The notes: a model not told the origin generated them from the letters alone. Shown: positions 12,597 through 25,011, numbered from the stretch's first letter. The stretch: 64,000 bases of DNA from Xestospongia bergquistia (GCA_963965975.1 OZ014411.1:22162249-22226248); one strand, 5' to 3'. Numbers and translations: made by a program.

Positions 12597-12844
12597 CTAT
12601 ATTACACTTATTGTTAACAGCTGACAATTACAAGTTAGTTTCTCTTCCAATGTTGTCTCATTTTCTTCCAAACTTCTCACGACATTCGACATCTGATTTT
12701 CTTGTATTTGCTCTTGTGTCTTAACATTATCAGGTTTGACAACATAAAAGTTGGACAGTAAGTCAATGACAATATAAATATTGGGTCCGGCATCATAATC
12801 CTTTCCCAGCCATCTCTGATGCACGCAAGGAACAAGATATAATC
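12597..12844 (-). CDS. Candidate terminal exon of an unidentified gene
   Basis: A strong pyrimidine-rich acceptor (TGTTTTGTTTTGACAG) precedes 82 codons ending in TAG. The peptide contains 'HQRWLGKDYDAGPNIYIVID', 'NFYVVKPDN' and then a Glu/Gln/Asn-rich, probably helical tail. Codon composition is less AT-biased than the flanks, which favours a real exon. I do not recognise the protein. Entry phase is 1. Upstream exons were not resolved; a minus-strand stretch at about 13560-13650 containing 'LTIEDMRVAIDDND' may belong to the same gene. Confidence 0.4.
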
Positions 12845-12899
12845 CTGTCAAAACAAAACAGTCAATTGTTGACTTGTATGCTGCTAAATGCAATACTTG

Positions 12900-15580
12900 T
12901 AATTACAAAGAAAGTGGGAAATATTGGAGAGCAGAAATTTGGTGAGTTAAAGTTGGTAATTCACAAAGAAATGAATGTAACAGTAATCATTGTAGTGTAG
13001 CTATCAAATTATTAAAATTCACCAAATTACCAATATGTGCCAATATTTCTTGTTTCTAAATAAATAATTTAATTGGGTAAGTAAAGTAATCTTGGTTTAA
13101 CAGCATCACCTGTCTAGAAAAAATAAACGTGTACCTTCTCTGTCAAAACAGTATTAAATTGAAGTTAAGATATATATTTGCAATCAATGATGTCCTAAAG
13201 TAACCATCTGATCTAGCTACTATACTAAAAGCATACTATTAATTATGTACTAACTATACTACTTTGTGAGATTACAATGAGAAATATGTTAAAACGAAAT
13301 TTCTAAAATTCTTGTTTGGATTGTGTATGTCATATACACAAGCAGTTTAAAAATGGGCACAAATAATCAATGGAGAATTATTGGTACACATATATTGTAA
13401 AATAACCAATATTCATAATATATTATGAACATTCATCTCTTCCAGCAAGCAATGTGTAACAAATTATGTTACAAATCATATACTTTGTACTTATACATCG
13501 TTGTTATAAATTAATAGACACTTACAACATTGCCTTTGAATCTGTAGAAATATGAGGTCAAGAATCATTGTCATCAATTGCTACTCTCATGTCCTCAATC
13601 GTTAGGTTTCTAGTGACAAGATCATTAAATGGAACAACATAACTCTAAATGGATTCTGGATAATAGAGAGATAAGTAAGTACAATATTTCCTAAAATGCT
13701 GTTATAACTGAATAATGTATGATTTCATCTAGATATCAAATTGGTAACACAGTGGAATCTCCAACTAGAATATCCTTTGTAGAGAGGTGTGATTACCTTA
13801 AGGCCACCATACACAAGGCAACTTCTTGCATGTCACAAGCTGTCCATGCCATTTTACCTTTAATATGGACATATATATATATATGTGTGTGCTGATAAAC
13901 ATAATTATAACAGGAAACTTGTTACCTGGAATAGATATGCTTTCTATATTGTGCTTCAGGAACTATTTTACTCAACTCTCTATTACACAGTGTGTGAGAA
14001 CAGAGAAAAATAAATATTTGTTTTTATATTTCTTACTACAACTAATTTTGAGTTCATATCAACAAATGTATGTACATTCATTTTCCAGGCAAATTAACTT
14101 ACTAAAACATTTCTTAGTCACACCATCAATCAAGTGTGCAGGTCTACAAATACAACAGTAACTCCCCTGAGTATTGATATAAATGTGATTACATCTGCCA
14201 TTCTTAGTGTGACACACATTAATATCTACAACAGAACAAACAATACTATAAAGTTATTACTAAAAATATTTTAGAACATGTTAGTCACGTCTTCTTCTTA
14301 TATATATAATTTTTTATATAATGATATCACTTCATGTTATTGTTAAAATTATAGCTTTAGTATTGAGCATAAAGGATATCAACTTACAAACTTGGTTTTT
14401 CTACCTTTATGAGTTTCAAGAAATTAAGCCATACTAACTTATAATAGGCAAATGAGATTGTATTTGTAATGAAAAACTTTTATAATTTCGAACCTATGAC
14501 CAACCTTTGATAAGTAAAGTTGATTGCTCAAAGAAATTTGAAGATAAGTGAAATATGTCCTGATAATTGTCATGAGGAAGTGATACTGAATTTTATTATT
14601 TGTATCTAAGTTCAAAGGATTTAAAACGAGCCGGTCATATGGGAGTTAGTCTTGTGGGACAAACCTAATGGCTTAAAGTTTCTCTTGAATATTCATACAT
14701 TTATTATATGGTGACAACCTCATCAACAATGACCTATAACAGCTCATTGGTGATCCCTACATATTAAGTATTAATTAAGCTCCTAAGTCCTGATAAAGCA
14801 CTTTTTGTGTTTCTGATATTTCTAAAATAACTTATCAACAATACACTAATTGAAACACAACTTGATAATGTATTTACTGCATACAGCATAACTTTCATTG
14901 GAATGTCAAATTGACACTAAACAAAACTACAGTACATATGATATAGCATAGGATGTGGTGATGAACTTTCAAATAGAAGTACAAACAGTATTTTACTAGA
15001 GCTGCCTTGTGTCACATAATGCTTTAAAAGCAGAGTTTCGAATAGCTTTAATGACTTTATTACCTATTGTTAATCACATGGAATAAATATTAAGTGAAAA
15101 GGATGAGTTCATAAATGTACAATGCTTTATGTGGGATGCAAAATTTTGCAGGCTGCATGAGTTCTATATGCTCTTGTCCCCAGACATTTCATCTCTAAGC
15201 AAAGCATTGGCAATACCAGACTCTCCATACATGTTAACTTCACTATCTTAATAAAGCAATATATCTATTAGATAGTGACACACACTTTTGTTATGAGATA
15301 TGCAGCAGGTACAAAAATCTGTAATTACATCCTAAGTAGAGGGAGGTTAATAGTACTTTTAATAGAGACAGATTAAATATGCTGACATGTAATTATGCAC
15401 TTAATAATGTATAGTTATCAAACTAACAGATTATTGTATAACATACCTGGTTAAGAACCAGTTTACATAATTGCTGACCCTTTGTGAATGTGGTTTTGAC
15501 AAAGGTCATACTGACTATATTCTTTTGAATATGAACAAGTTTCTTTGCCATACTATTCATAATATAGTTAGCTTCACCCT
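12900..15580. other. Mostly non-coding; contains a second dispersed-repeat copy
   Basis: No complete gene seen. 15000-15240 matches the repeat at 5040-5260. A possible short exon at about 13560-13650 on the minus strand is mentioned with the candidate exon at 12597. Confidence 0.4.
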
Positions 15581-15588
15581 ATGACACC

Positions 15589-15792
15589 TAGAGAGAGAGA
15601 GAGAGACAAAGACAAAGGTAGAGAGAAAGACAGACATACAGAGAGAGGGAGAGAAAGAGTGACAGAGACAAAGACAAAGGTAGAGAGAAAGACAAATATA
15701 CAGAGAGAGACAGAGAGAGACATAGATAGTGACAAAGAGTGAGAGAGAGCCAAAGACAAAGGCAAAGGTGGAGAGAAAAACAGATATCCAGA

Positions 15793-15842
<50 letters not shown>

Positions 15843-15845
15843 AAG

Positions 15846-15881
<36 letters not shown>

Positions 15882-15901
15882 AAGAAAAGAGAGAGAGCGG
15901 G

Positions 15902-15958
<57 letters not shown>

Positions 15959-15970
15959 AGGGAGAAAGAG
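15589..15970. repeat. (GA)n polypurine microsatellite
   Basis: About 380 bases of almost pure purine on the plus strand: interrupted GAGAGACAAAGACAAAGG units up to about 15790, then long perfect (GA)n tracts broken by GCAAGAAAAGA. All long frames here (Arg-Glu on plus, Leu-Ser on minus) are low-complexity artefacts of the repeat. Confidence 0.95.
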
Positions 15971-16617
15971 AAACACACAATATCCCTTAAGACAAGTGGT
16001 TTTGCTCTATTGTAACATTGTATCAAGAATTACATACCTGTTGGTAAAGTACCCACTAATGGAGGAGATCTAGTATAATATAAAACAGGCTTGATCAAAT
16101 CTATCCCATCTTCTTCACCATTATCTCATTACAAAATTACTGGTTACAGCAACAACTTATATGTCTATCTGTAAAGTTAATGTCTACATTAAAAAAGGTT
16201 TTTGCATAATTTAGTATAAATAACAGGAGGATAAGTTTTAACTCGTCATTTTTTTTTACAAGTGAAAGGAATAAAGTTAAATAGAAACTTTCATTTCAGG
16301 ATTAGGACAATCAAAGATAAATAATATAACCAATGTAATGAATTTGTTAAACTCTGAAAAACATAATCATCTTAAGATCATTTAGTTAAGCAAAAAAACA
16401 CAAAAATTATATATATTCATTGAAATCAGTGTAATGTAAAATAATAATACACAAATCTTACCTTTTATTACTGAGTACGTTGGATTCAGGGAAAGACAGG
16501 GTTCATTAAAAATGCTATGCATTAAAAATTTAAAGTTAACCATTACAAAAGACATCATATAGCATAGTACTGGTAATATACCTTATTTCTTATAATAGAT
16601 AAAAAACCAATTGTATT

Positions 16618-16671
16618 TCAATAGTCCTGAACAAAATTATCATGAGGCCGAGGCAGTACAGAAGCAGACGG
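16618..16671 (-). CDS. Candidate 3'-terminal exon of an unidentified minus-strand gene
   Basis: After TTGTTTTAG the minus strand encodes 'PSASVLPRPHDNFVQDY' and a TGA stop. Together with the exon at 16765-16793, whose donor is a consensus GTGAGT, it forms a plausible two-exon C-terminus ('QSLSDLSEK' then this peptide). Frame is continuous across the junction. The product is not recognised. Confidence 0.4.
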   Translation of the reverse strand, partial: PSASVLPRPHDNFVQDY

Positions 16672-16764
16672 CTAAAACAAAAGAAGTATGTGCAGAACAA
16701 TAAAATGTTAATTTATATACATTCTATTGACAGAAGATGTGGTTCATATACAGTGTGGACTCAC

Positions 16765-16793
16765 CTTTTCTGACAGATCAGAAAGCGATTGTC
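16765..16793 (-). CDS. Candidate penultimate short exon
   Basis: Ends in a strong donor (GAAAAG before GTGAGTCC). Upstream lie a TACTAAT branch-point match, a pyrimidine-rich tract and an AAAG acceptor, which would make a micro-exon of about 28 bp in frame with the terminal exon. The acceptor is uncertain; an alternative AG about 24 bases further upstream would lengthen the exon. Confidence 0.35.
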
Positions 16794-16854
16794 TTTCATT
16801 CACAAGAAAAGATAGCTTTAGTAATTAGTAGGTATGGCCTACTCCTCTATGCAT

Positions 16855-16985
16855 AGACATTGCTCCTTCCGTACACGTCCGTTACTCCCTCTCGGAGCAG
16901 ATCCATGACCCATGAGAGGGGACCATAGGGATATTTCCCCGGGGGTCTCACATCCAGAGGGCCGCTTTATGAATGGCAGAAACAA
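16855..16985 (-). other. GC-rich island, function unknown
   Basis: About 130 bases of clearly higher GC than everything around it, with blocks such as CCCCGGGG and CTCCGAGAGGGAG. On the minus strand one frame is open ('RPSGCETPGEISLWSPLMG' and on to a stop), so it could be an exon. The alternative is a structured RNA gene or an insertion from elsewhere. A short resemblance to the 5S rRNA box C (GGATGTGAGACC against GGATGGGAGACC) is too short to call. Confidence 0.3.
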
Positions 16986-16989
16986 TCCA

Positions 16990-17980
16990 TAATGTCTATT
17001 TAATTCAAAAAATACATGTATTATAATATAATGTATTACTTCAATGAACAAATTAAGTTAGGTGTGTTTTTCTGCCCTTTTGATGAGCAAAGATATCTGA
17101 TCAAAGGTAAGTGTTTTAGAAAATACACTCTCAATTCCTAAGATAGATCTTAGTGTGGTGTTCCCCACCCTTTGTTAAGAGAGTCATTATATACCTTAAA
17201 TGGAAGAAAAATTTGACAATGACCCTAATATTTATTTGCATAACTATAACATTAAATTGATGAAAACAGTTAGACACATCACACAAGGAAACCAATGAAT
17301 TCAGGATCTATTAAAGTAACTATAATATAAAGTATATATTTGATATAAAAAGTTACAAATAGTGGTTCAAAGAAAGAGGGACAGAGACCTAAAATGTCTT
17401 TCACATCTAGCTTCTTTTGTATCCAACATTGTCTAACAGTTATTTTAATAATTATTTAAGTTTGTCATGATTTGTTATTGCATTTCTGAAAATGTTATTT
17501 AACTTTTAATTTAAAAGTATTAGTTTTTTTTTTAAATTTTAAAAGTTCATTAAAACAAACACAATACCAGAACAACAGAAAATAAACATTAAGTACCAAA
17601 TATTTCCATTTAGTATTTGTATGAACTAATTCTTCTTTGTATTTCTCACTAACAAATGCTGAAGGTGAAATTATAAAAATACCAAAAGATGTGCTAAATG
17701 TTTTGTAGTGAATGGAATTTCCATTCTTGTGTCTATGTAAAAAATCATGATAAAGTTAATAATTAATATATTATGAAATGGAAAAGCATGATGTAAGTAA
17801 CTATAGTAATTTTAATAAATATCTTATTTTTCATGACTTGTTATTAAGGTTTGTGAAAATGTACACAGTTGAATATATCTTCAATTATGTTTTAAAACAT
17901 GTGATATTTAATACAATTATAAGTTCACCAGAATTACCTTAGCAAAATTTTGAAACAGACCTTTTTGAGTAGAGTGAGAG
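16990..17980. other. Non-coding, nothing recognised
   Basis: AT-rich with no open frame of interest. 'tggtgttccccaccctttgtt' near 17156 resembles hAT terminal inverted repeats, but no partner end was found. Confidence 0.35.
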
Positions 17981-17984
17981 CACG

Positions 17985-18310
17985 TGTCTTCTCATTGTAG
18001 ACTACTACTCTACATTTACTGCAATTGCAAAGTTGAGCAAACATACAGCTGAAAAAATTGTTAACCATATCAAGAGCATATTCACTCACTGCAACATTAC
18101 TACTGAGACGGTTATGTTAGACGAAAGATCTTAGTTGACTGCAAAGATCTACTCAGTTTGCACAAGATTATCAGTTTAAACATGTCACTAGTAGTCCATG
18201 CCCATATTATCCACAGAGTGTTGGTGAAACTGAGAAAGCAGTGGGTAGAATAAAACACTCAAAAAGGAGAAAAATCCTTACTTTGCCTTATTGGCATATT
18301 GATCTACAAT
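17985..18310 (+). mobile_element. Gypsy integrase core relic, plus strand
   Basis: A plus-strand frame with stops reads 'YYSTFTAIAKLSKHTAEKIV', 'NHIKSIFTHCNITTETVML' and a degraded 'SSPCPYYPQSVGETEKAVG' region, in the order of a retroviral-type integrase core (DYYSR, iFxxxGIP, PYYPQSNG). The second Asp region reads L-D-E. It is opposite in orientation to the relic that follows, so this is a separate insertion. Confidence 0.55.
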
Positions 18311-18664
18311 ACTTGATAGTGGGTGGATCCTTTCAGAATTGCAAATGTCATAGAAACTTCAGACAAAAGCATAATAAGAATTGCAATAAGTCAAAACATA
18401 CTAAAATACCAGATATGATATTAATATTACATCCAACTGTGTACATTTTCATCAACTACAATAACACAATATAAACACAAGAATATAAACTCTATATCCT
18501 TACATGAGTAGCACACAGTCTCCTGCATGTGCACTTTATTTACATGCATACTGTCATTTCATCTTTAAGTGATATATACTATGGTTTTACCTTCACCATT
18601 TGTTATTCCAGTTTTGTGAGATATGAAAATAATAGGGATTTGGTCATATATATATACATAATAG

Positions 18665-20760
18665 TTATATTTGGATTGCATTCAAATTAACTTCTTTTAG
18701 AAATGCATATGCCAATGATGATTGAGATCTTTGTACTTGCATCTTACAACATTCTATACAATTGTTCCAGTTCTTTTGATATTCCTTGCCACCACATAGA
18801 CATGCATGTATTCCTTGATGTCTTATGTATAACTGCTTAATACTTCTGCATTCAGTGCCTTGTGGGATAATGATTCTGTTTCTTCTCATAAGTAATCCCT
18901 GTGATTGAGAATTCACTTCTACTGGATGAGGTAGCTTCTCCTTTTTTTGCCAACAATTTCACAATAACTAGCTAGTTGCTGATACACTTCACACATTTCT
19001 TGGTGGCATTGGATGTCTTCTAGTCTTTTCTCCAATAACAATAATATTTCATTAACAGACTTAACCTAAAAATCAGAGTCTATAGTAGAAAAACCTGGTC
19101 GTTTTTCCATTGGCTGACTGACTGGTTCTCTAGAGAGGGCATTAGCAATCACAATTTGTTTAACAGGTTATGTAGTTGTAAAGACTAACACACATTCTTT
19201 TTAATTTGAGCATTTTTACTTATACTTTAGTTTGTTCTCAATTATCCCTACAAATGGCAAGTACCTTTAGAGATGTTTATCATATTCTTCTTGAGTTGTG
19301 CCTTTGCCTAAAATATCATCGATCACACTGAGTATTTTTTCTAATGAATTAAGAATTGTTGACATTTCTTTGTGAAAGTGCTCTGACTATAATCTGATAT
19401 GAAATGATAATCTGTGAATAAACAACTGTAGTGAGTAATAATGTGGATTGAGGAGAAAGGGAAATTTACCAAATCCTTAGATTTTTCATCCTCTCACCAT
19501 CCACTCAAAAAAAAAACAAATATATGATCGTTTCATGTAAGTCTCCCTCTTTTTCAACCTCCCTCTCTCCTCTTTCCTTAAATGGTTCACAACTTGAATG
19601 TGTTAATTCATTAAAATATCTTGGTATTATTATCAACTCTAATTTATTAGGGTCTTGTAACATCCAAATCTGTCTGCTCTAAAGCTCGTCAAAACATTGG
19701 CAAAATCTACTGTAACTTCTAGAGTATGCTTCTGCTCAAATTCTTCTCACTTTGTATTGCTCTCTTGTCATTCCCTATTGCTTCTCTGTCTGGGACCCAC
19801 CCGAATCTTCCACCAATTCTGAAATTCTCAAAAAACACTTTGTTTCAAAAATGTGGTTTCATGGGACAGTGATTACTCTCAACGTTTCACCTTCCGAAAC
19901 TCTAAAGTCGTCGTTCCATTTCTAAATTATGCCTTCTGCATAAAATTACTAACAACCTCGTTTATTTACCTTCTGATATTTTCCTCCACAAATTTCCTCT
20001 AAGTCATGCTTCTCGTCACTTTGATCTTCTCACCTTTACCATCCCTTTTTATTGCTCGTCTGCTTCACAAAACTCATTTCTCCATTCTTTTCTTTCTCTG
20101 TGGAATGTTAAATCTAGCTTATATCTAATCACTTTTAAATTTAAAGTAAATATGCCTCTTTACTAATCACTTGATATCACTTATCACACTAAACTTGTCA
20201 GATACCATCAAATCACTTGTTTTATCTCTGTCTTATTAATCATACTATATCCAATACTTCAATAGTATTTCATTTATGTTGTTCTATTCTGTTTGTGCCC
20301 TCTAAACTAGCAGTAGCTATTGGGCATTTATTTTTGTCAATAAAAAAATCTTAGAGAAGCCCTTAGCTATGGCAAGCGTTTCCTCTACGGCAGATAGGAG
20401 ATATTGCTCTCATGGGACACTTTGATTCAACTTAGTTAAGGCTGCACAGGTATGAACCTTGTTGTTTTCATAGATACCACAACCATACCAGATTATCAAC
20501 AGATACTATTGCACCTAACTCTTCCATACATCATAGCTCTTCTCTAGTAGAATGGCAACATGACATGTTTTAGTGAATGAATAAGGGCAAGGATCCTCTT
20601 GTAATTAAATTGTATACACTCTCTCTAGTTTGTCTAGTCCATGGAAAAGCTTAAGAAACTCCTGTAGTAGAGTATGAGATACAACACCAACTCACTGTGC
20701 TATTCTATTTCCTTGATAGCTGGCTGTCATAATAAGCACTTTTGTTAGCTTATCAACAAT
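18665..20760 (-). mobile_element. Gypsy pol relic split by a LINE insertion
   Basis: Minus-strand order from high to low: RT N-terminal part at about 20352-20700, with 'LTKLNQSV' and 'AVEETLAIAKGF'; LINE insertion at 19482-20349; RT continuation and catalytic region at about 19240-19480, with 'SVIDDILGKGTTQEEYDKHL', where the DD pair is the polymerase active site; then, after loss of most of RNase H, the integrase zinc-binding region at 18665-18916, with 'GLLMRRNRIIIP', 'LYIRHQGIHAC' and a CxxC-type end. Stops and frameshifts are frequent. Confidence 0.65.
19482..20349 (+). mobile_element. 5'-truncated LINE (Jockey/CR1-like) nested in the gypsy relic
   Basis: The plus strand carries the C-terminal end of a non-LTR reverse transcriptase: 'NSLKYLGIIINSNL', 'SVCSKARQNIGKIYCNF' and a final 'FLHSFLSLWNVK' region matching the SFFP-x-x-WN ending of these ORFs. 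It finishes with TTTTTGTCAATAAAAAAAT. CTTAGA occurs directly before (19476-19481) and directly after (20350-20355), a 6-bp target duplication. The flanking gypsy frame reads continuously across the empty site. 5' truncation is typical of LINE copies. Confidence 0.7.
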
Positions 20761-21729
20761 ATACACATCATTTTCCATTTTCTAAAGCATTCTTTGAAGA
20801 ATGGCTATGACAGCTCAAGCCTTTTAAATTTGTGAGACTGTAGAGGAAAGATATCAACCTTTATGTAGTAGCTGATTATATGATTTAAATTAATATTTGA
20901 AACTGGACTTGTTCTTCAAGTAGGATTTGAAGCACATGCACAGACTTCTTTTTCAGATAATGATATAGCTTTACTGCCGATGTGCTGATCAAGTAAAGCA
21001 CACAATAATATATCAAGTAAACCAACAATGACCCTCTTGTCACTTCATTGATCCATTAATGCATAATGTTAGTTATTGAATTGGACTATATTAATAGCAA
21101 ATTATGGCTTCAGATCTATTATGAGTTGATTTCAAATGTTTATCCAGTCCAGACATAGTTCAATACTGATGATGAGGACAGTGTGATGAAATGAAACTTT
21201 GCCATCACTAACATAAACTAATGGAATATCATGTTAAATAATGGATACTCTCGATAACATTTAAACTATCATTTTATGGCTTTATTGACTACATTTATAA
21301 TAAATTTATTGCTATTATAATAATTATGAAAATGTTTCTGTCTTAATAATTACAGATATAGACACTTGTGTTTCACTCACCTATAAGCTATGCTTATTGT
21401 GATATACCAGGTTACTTTGAGTTACATGTATTAATTATATATTTGTTATTGTATATTATTACAGCATGTATTGATACCGCATGCTTTTAGTATTTTTGTC
21501 AGTTGTCATAGTTGTCTTATTTGCTACAGTTGTTATAGCTTTCATTATTGTTATTATTACTATTGTCATTAGTTCGGTTGTCAGTTGTACAAATAGCCGG
21601 TTTAGTAATTCTTCAAGTCCTCAGGTCAACCTTGCATTCTATAATTCTTCTCCAATTCACTCAGTCACTACATTGGCGATGAAGGTACTTTGGAAACTTC
21701 ATCTTCTATTATTCTACCTCACTGAAATG

Positions 21730-23450
21730 GCAACTCATGGTAAAATGTTTTCATTTGACCCAAACAAGGAACAATGGATTTCGTACACCAAAAGATTAGA
21801 TTTCTACTTTGAAGCTAATAATGTCACCTCTGTAGAAACTAAAAGAGCAATGTTTCTAACAGTTTGGGGTCCCTCTACATTCCAACTATTGAAAAGTTGG
21901 TACAACCTAACACCCCAAAAGAAAAGAGGTATACTGAACTAAAAGAGTATCTAAGTCATCTTTGATAGTTCAATGTTTCAAATTCAACACAAGAATAAGA
22001 AAGTCAGGTGAATCCGTTGCCACTTATATTGCTGAATTACGTGCTATCAGAGAACATTGTGATTTGGGTGACATGTTGGATTTAATGATCAGAGATATGT
22101 TTGTTTGTGGAATAAACAACAAACACATCCAAAGAAGATTCCTTCAAGAACCTAACTTAACAGGCTTTCGAAACAGCCCAATCCATGGAAATCACAGCTA
22201 GGGATTTTCAAGACATTACTCAGCAACAACATAAACAAAGTGTCAAACCGATTGCTGCTCACCGTTTCATGGACAAAACTGATCAGAGCCCCAGCACCGT
22301 AGCTGCTACCATCAAATGTTTTAGACGTGGTGAAAACATTATGCTAATAATGTAATTTAATTTAAGAAAGGACATGCCATGCTTGTGCAAAGAAAGGTCA
22401 TCTGGCTAGAGTTTGCCAAAGCAGAAAGAGAGTTCTACCCTCAACTCAGACTCAGCAGGATGGAAGAAGGAAAAATCACAACAAACCACCTTCTAAGGAT
22501 CCACCCCGCAAGTACAACACTCATACTATAGACCAATTGGAGCCTTGTTTAATGGAAGACCCAGGGTTCATCAGACAGATCCACTCCTTCTACACTACCA
22601 GGCAAGCCCCGCCCTATTATGGTCACAGTTCAAGTGCTCTTCCCATGGAATTAGATACAGGGGCTTCCCTCTCACTTATTAGTGAAACAATTTACTCAAA
22701 TTTGTCAAGTACCTTAGACCCCCTTACTCCATCTAACTTTACACTTACTACATATACAGGAGAAAAGATTTTTCCTCTAGGATCTACTAATGTCCAAGAC
22801 AACTACCAGTCTCAATGTGCGGCCATCACTCCCACTATTAGCTGTTACATCCAACTTTGCTAGGTCATAACTGGCTTGAGGAAATCAAGATAAATTGGTC
22901 AGTCATTAAATTTCTTAACATTTTTTCTACCTTAGAACAGGTTCTAGATCAACATTCAGCAGTTTTTACTTCAAGCATGGGCAAGTTGAAAGAAATTACA
23001 GCAAAGATCATAATTAATTAATTAAAGGCTCGCCCGGTTCCTTATTCTATGAAAGAAAGGTTATCAAGAAACTACAACACCTACAGGACTTACGAGTCAT
23101 TACTCCAGTCAAACACTCTGACTGGGCTGCTCCCATAATGCCCATTGTGAAAACAGATGGATCCATTTGCTTATGCAAATTGATTATAAGGTCACCATAA
23201 ATCCAGCTCTCATTCCTGATATATACCTACTCCCTTGTGTGAACGATCTTTTCACTGCTCTTTCTGGAGGCAAGTTTTTCACTAAACTACATCTCAGTCA
23301 TGCTTACCTTCAAGTACCCCTGGACGACTCCTCCAAGAAATACACTACCATAAATACACCAAAAGGACTATTCCAATATGAATGACTACATTTTGGCATC
23401 TTGTCTGCTCCATCAATTTTCCAAAGAATCATGTAAACCCTTGTAAGTGA
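21730..23450 (+). mobile_element. Gypsy retrotransposon relic: gag, protease, partial RT
   Basis: Gag starts 'MATHGKMFSFDPNKEQW' (21728-21942) and continues in another frame at 21962-22201 with 'RKSGESVATYIAELRAIREH' and 'IRDMFVCGINNKHIQRRFL'. A damaged Cys knuckle follows at about 22315-22430. The aspartic protease is at 22537-22863 with 'MELDTGASLSLIS', catalytic triad DTG intact. The RT N-terminal half at about 23030-23450 has 'SGGKFFTKLHLSHAYLQVPL', where the usual LD is LH. The copy stops before the RT YxDD box. Multiple frameshifts; no LTR recognised. Confidence 0.75.
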
Positions 23451-24200
23451 TTTACGTCACGTCTGTGTGGGACCAAATTCAGTTTGGTCCTGAATTCAGA
23501 AATGTTCAGGTCTTGAGTTGGACCTGAGGCCAGCATCCAATATCATATATTGTCATTTTGGGCCATCATAGATAATATTGTTACAGTGTGAACAGTAGAC
23601 CAATTTAGTTTAATCTTCTCGATCTAGTTTGTCTGAATAAGCTTGGACTCTGGCCTTTGACAACAATTAATGGAAGGGCTAAGACTGTGACTGATATTCA
23701 ACTTGGATATTTATGGATTCTAATAACCAATTTTTACTTGTGTAGATTTCAAGGAAACATAAATGGATTTAAGATGATCAATAACACTACAAATTTATAA
23801 GAAACAAGTATCTAGTTGCACATGAGGGACTTATGTTTTACAAATACTGTCAAAACAATTGGTTGAAATTGCCTTTGACAAAGAAGAGATTATATGTATT
23901 ATTGTCTTTTTGAAGGAGGAGATAATGGAATTTCATCAGAAGAGGGCAAGTCCTGCTAAACATTTGAGGTTTTTCTTGATGATTTCTTTAGTTTACTACT
24001 GGAGACTTTGGCAATATGGGCCCACCTTGTGGCAACTGGGACATTCAATCAATCAAAATGAGAAATATTGAAAAGTCATTTTTATCACATCAACAAGCTA
24101 GACTTTAGGCTTTGTTTTTGCAGACATTTATGGGGCGCCATTTGTGTCGAACATTGACATTGCACCATTTTCAGAATTGGTATTTCTTTCTGTCTATTGC
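23451..24200. other. Non-coding, nothing recognised
   Basis: Between two gypsy relics. The open frame at 23859-24071 has no recognisable domain. Confidence 0.4.
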
Positions 24201-24210
24201 TTGTGACTTC

Positions 24211-24249
24211 TTAAGTGCTTACTTGTCTTATAGACAAGTAAGCACTTAA
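24211..24249. repeat. Perfect 18-bp palindrome with 3-base loop
   Basis: TTAAGTGCTTACTTGTCT, then TAT, then its exact reverse complement. It interrupts or abuts a minus-strand gag relic. Either a fold-back duplication made during repair or a short hairpin element. Confidence 0.9.
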
Positions 24250-24254
24250 TCACC

Positions 24255-24440
24255 TTTTGAGTTCAGCAAGATAAGTTGCAAAAGATTCGCCAGATTTACT
24301 GATCCTCGAAATGATAGAGGGAGTCTGACTGAAGTGATTACTCAGAATTTGTATTAATTCATTGTAATTTTTGTTGGCAGAACTGGCCAGGTGTAGGAAA
24401 CTTTGCGGAGCTGGCGTGTGGATGGTCCGAATTGTGTTAG
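24255..24440 (-). mobile_element. Gypsy gag relic, minus strand
   Basis: The minus strand reads 'YNELIQILSNHFSQTPSII', then 'RISKSGESFATYLAELK', the same gag region as in the plus-strand element at 21962-22201 ('KSGESVATYIAELR'), but diverged and in the opposite orientation, so it derives from a separate insertion. Confidence 0.55.
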
Positions 24441-24798
24441 CATATGGATAACTTCTTTCATGGATCCTTCACATCATTTGCACTAATATAACACCAAAGC
24501 TGTTACAAATATGATTTCCACATTTCAGTACTAGTGTTAAAAAAGAGATTTCTATGTGTTGTGAACAGATATAGGTTTATAGTAATTGCCAAAAAATGTT
24601 ATGACTGGTACTAAGATATAGATAGGTCTACTAATACAATGAACTTGACACACCATTAAAAACCACAAAAATAAGAATGCTACAAAATAGTTATGCCATA
24701 TAAAAAGAGACATAACAGGAAGTTACAAGTCATGATGTAATACACTACAAGTTAATAGTTATAAATGTTAAGTTACAACAAAGTTGGAGTAGGAGCAA

Positions 24799-24959
24799 CT
24801 ATGAAGAAGTAGGATGACAACCAATATCAGCTATATCATTACAACAATCATTCCATAAAAAACAGTATTGATCACAATAGCATCCATTGTTGGTACAAGG
24901 TGGGGACAGTGAAAATAGACAACATCCTGAATAGTTGAGATTAAGTGCCAAACATGACC
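24799..24959 (-). CDS. Gene A terminal SMB-like exon
   Basis: Acceptor ATATTAG, then Gly-Ser-Cys, the double Cys 'SGCC', 'CYCDQYC', 'NDCCNDIADIGC' and a TAG stop. In sister exons the sequence after the last Cys continues as a Thr/Pro tail to a donor. Here the tail ('IVAPTPT'-like) survives in the +1 frame beyond the stop, so the stop arose by frameshift in what was once an internal module. Confidence 0.6.
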
Positions 24960-25011
24960 CTAATATTAATGTAATATGAACAATTTCATTTAATTCATAG
25001 TGGTCACTTAC

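Noticed and set aside
15557-16073. Overlapping long Leu/Ser and Arg/Glu open frames
   Set aside because: They are translations of a (GA)n microsatellite in several frames on both strands; no gene-like composition.
16880-16980. 5S rRNA gene or 5S-derived SINE
   Set aside because: Only a 12-base resemblance to the internal box C; boxes A and the rest of 5S are absent.
17150-17190. hAT transposon end (TGGTGTTCCCCACCC)
   Set aside because: No matching inverted end, target duplication or transposase nearby.
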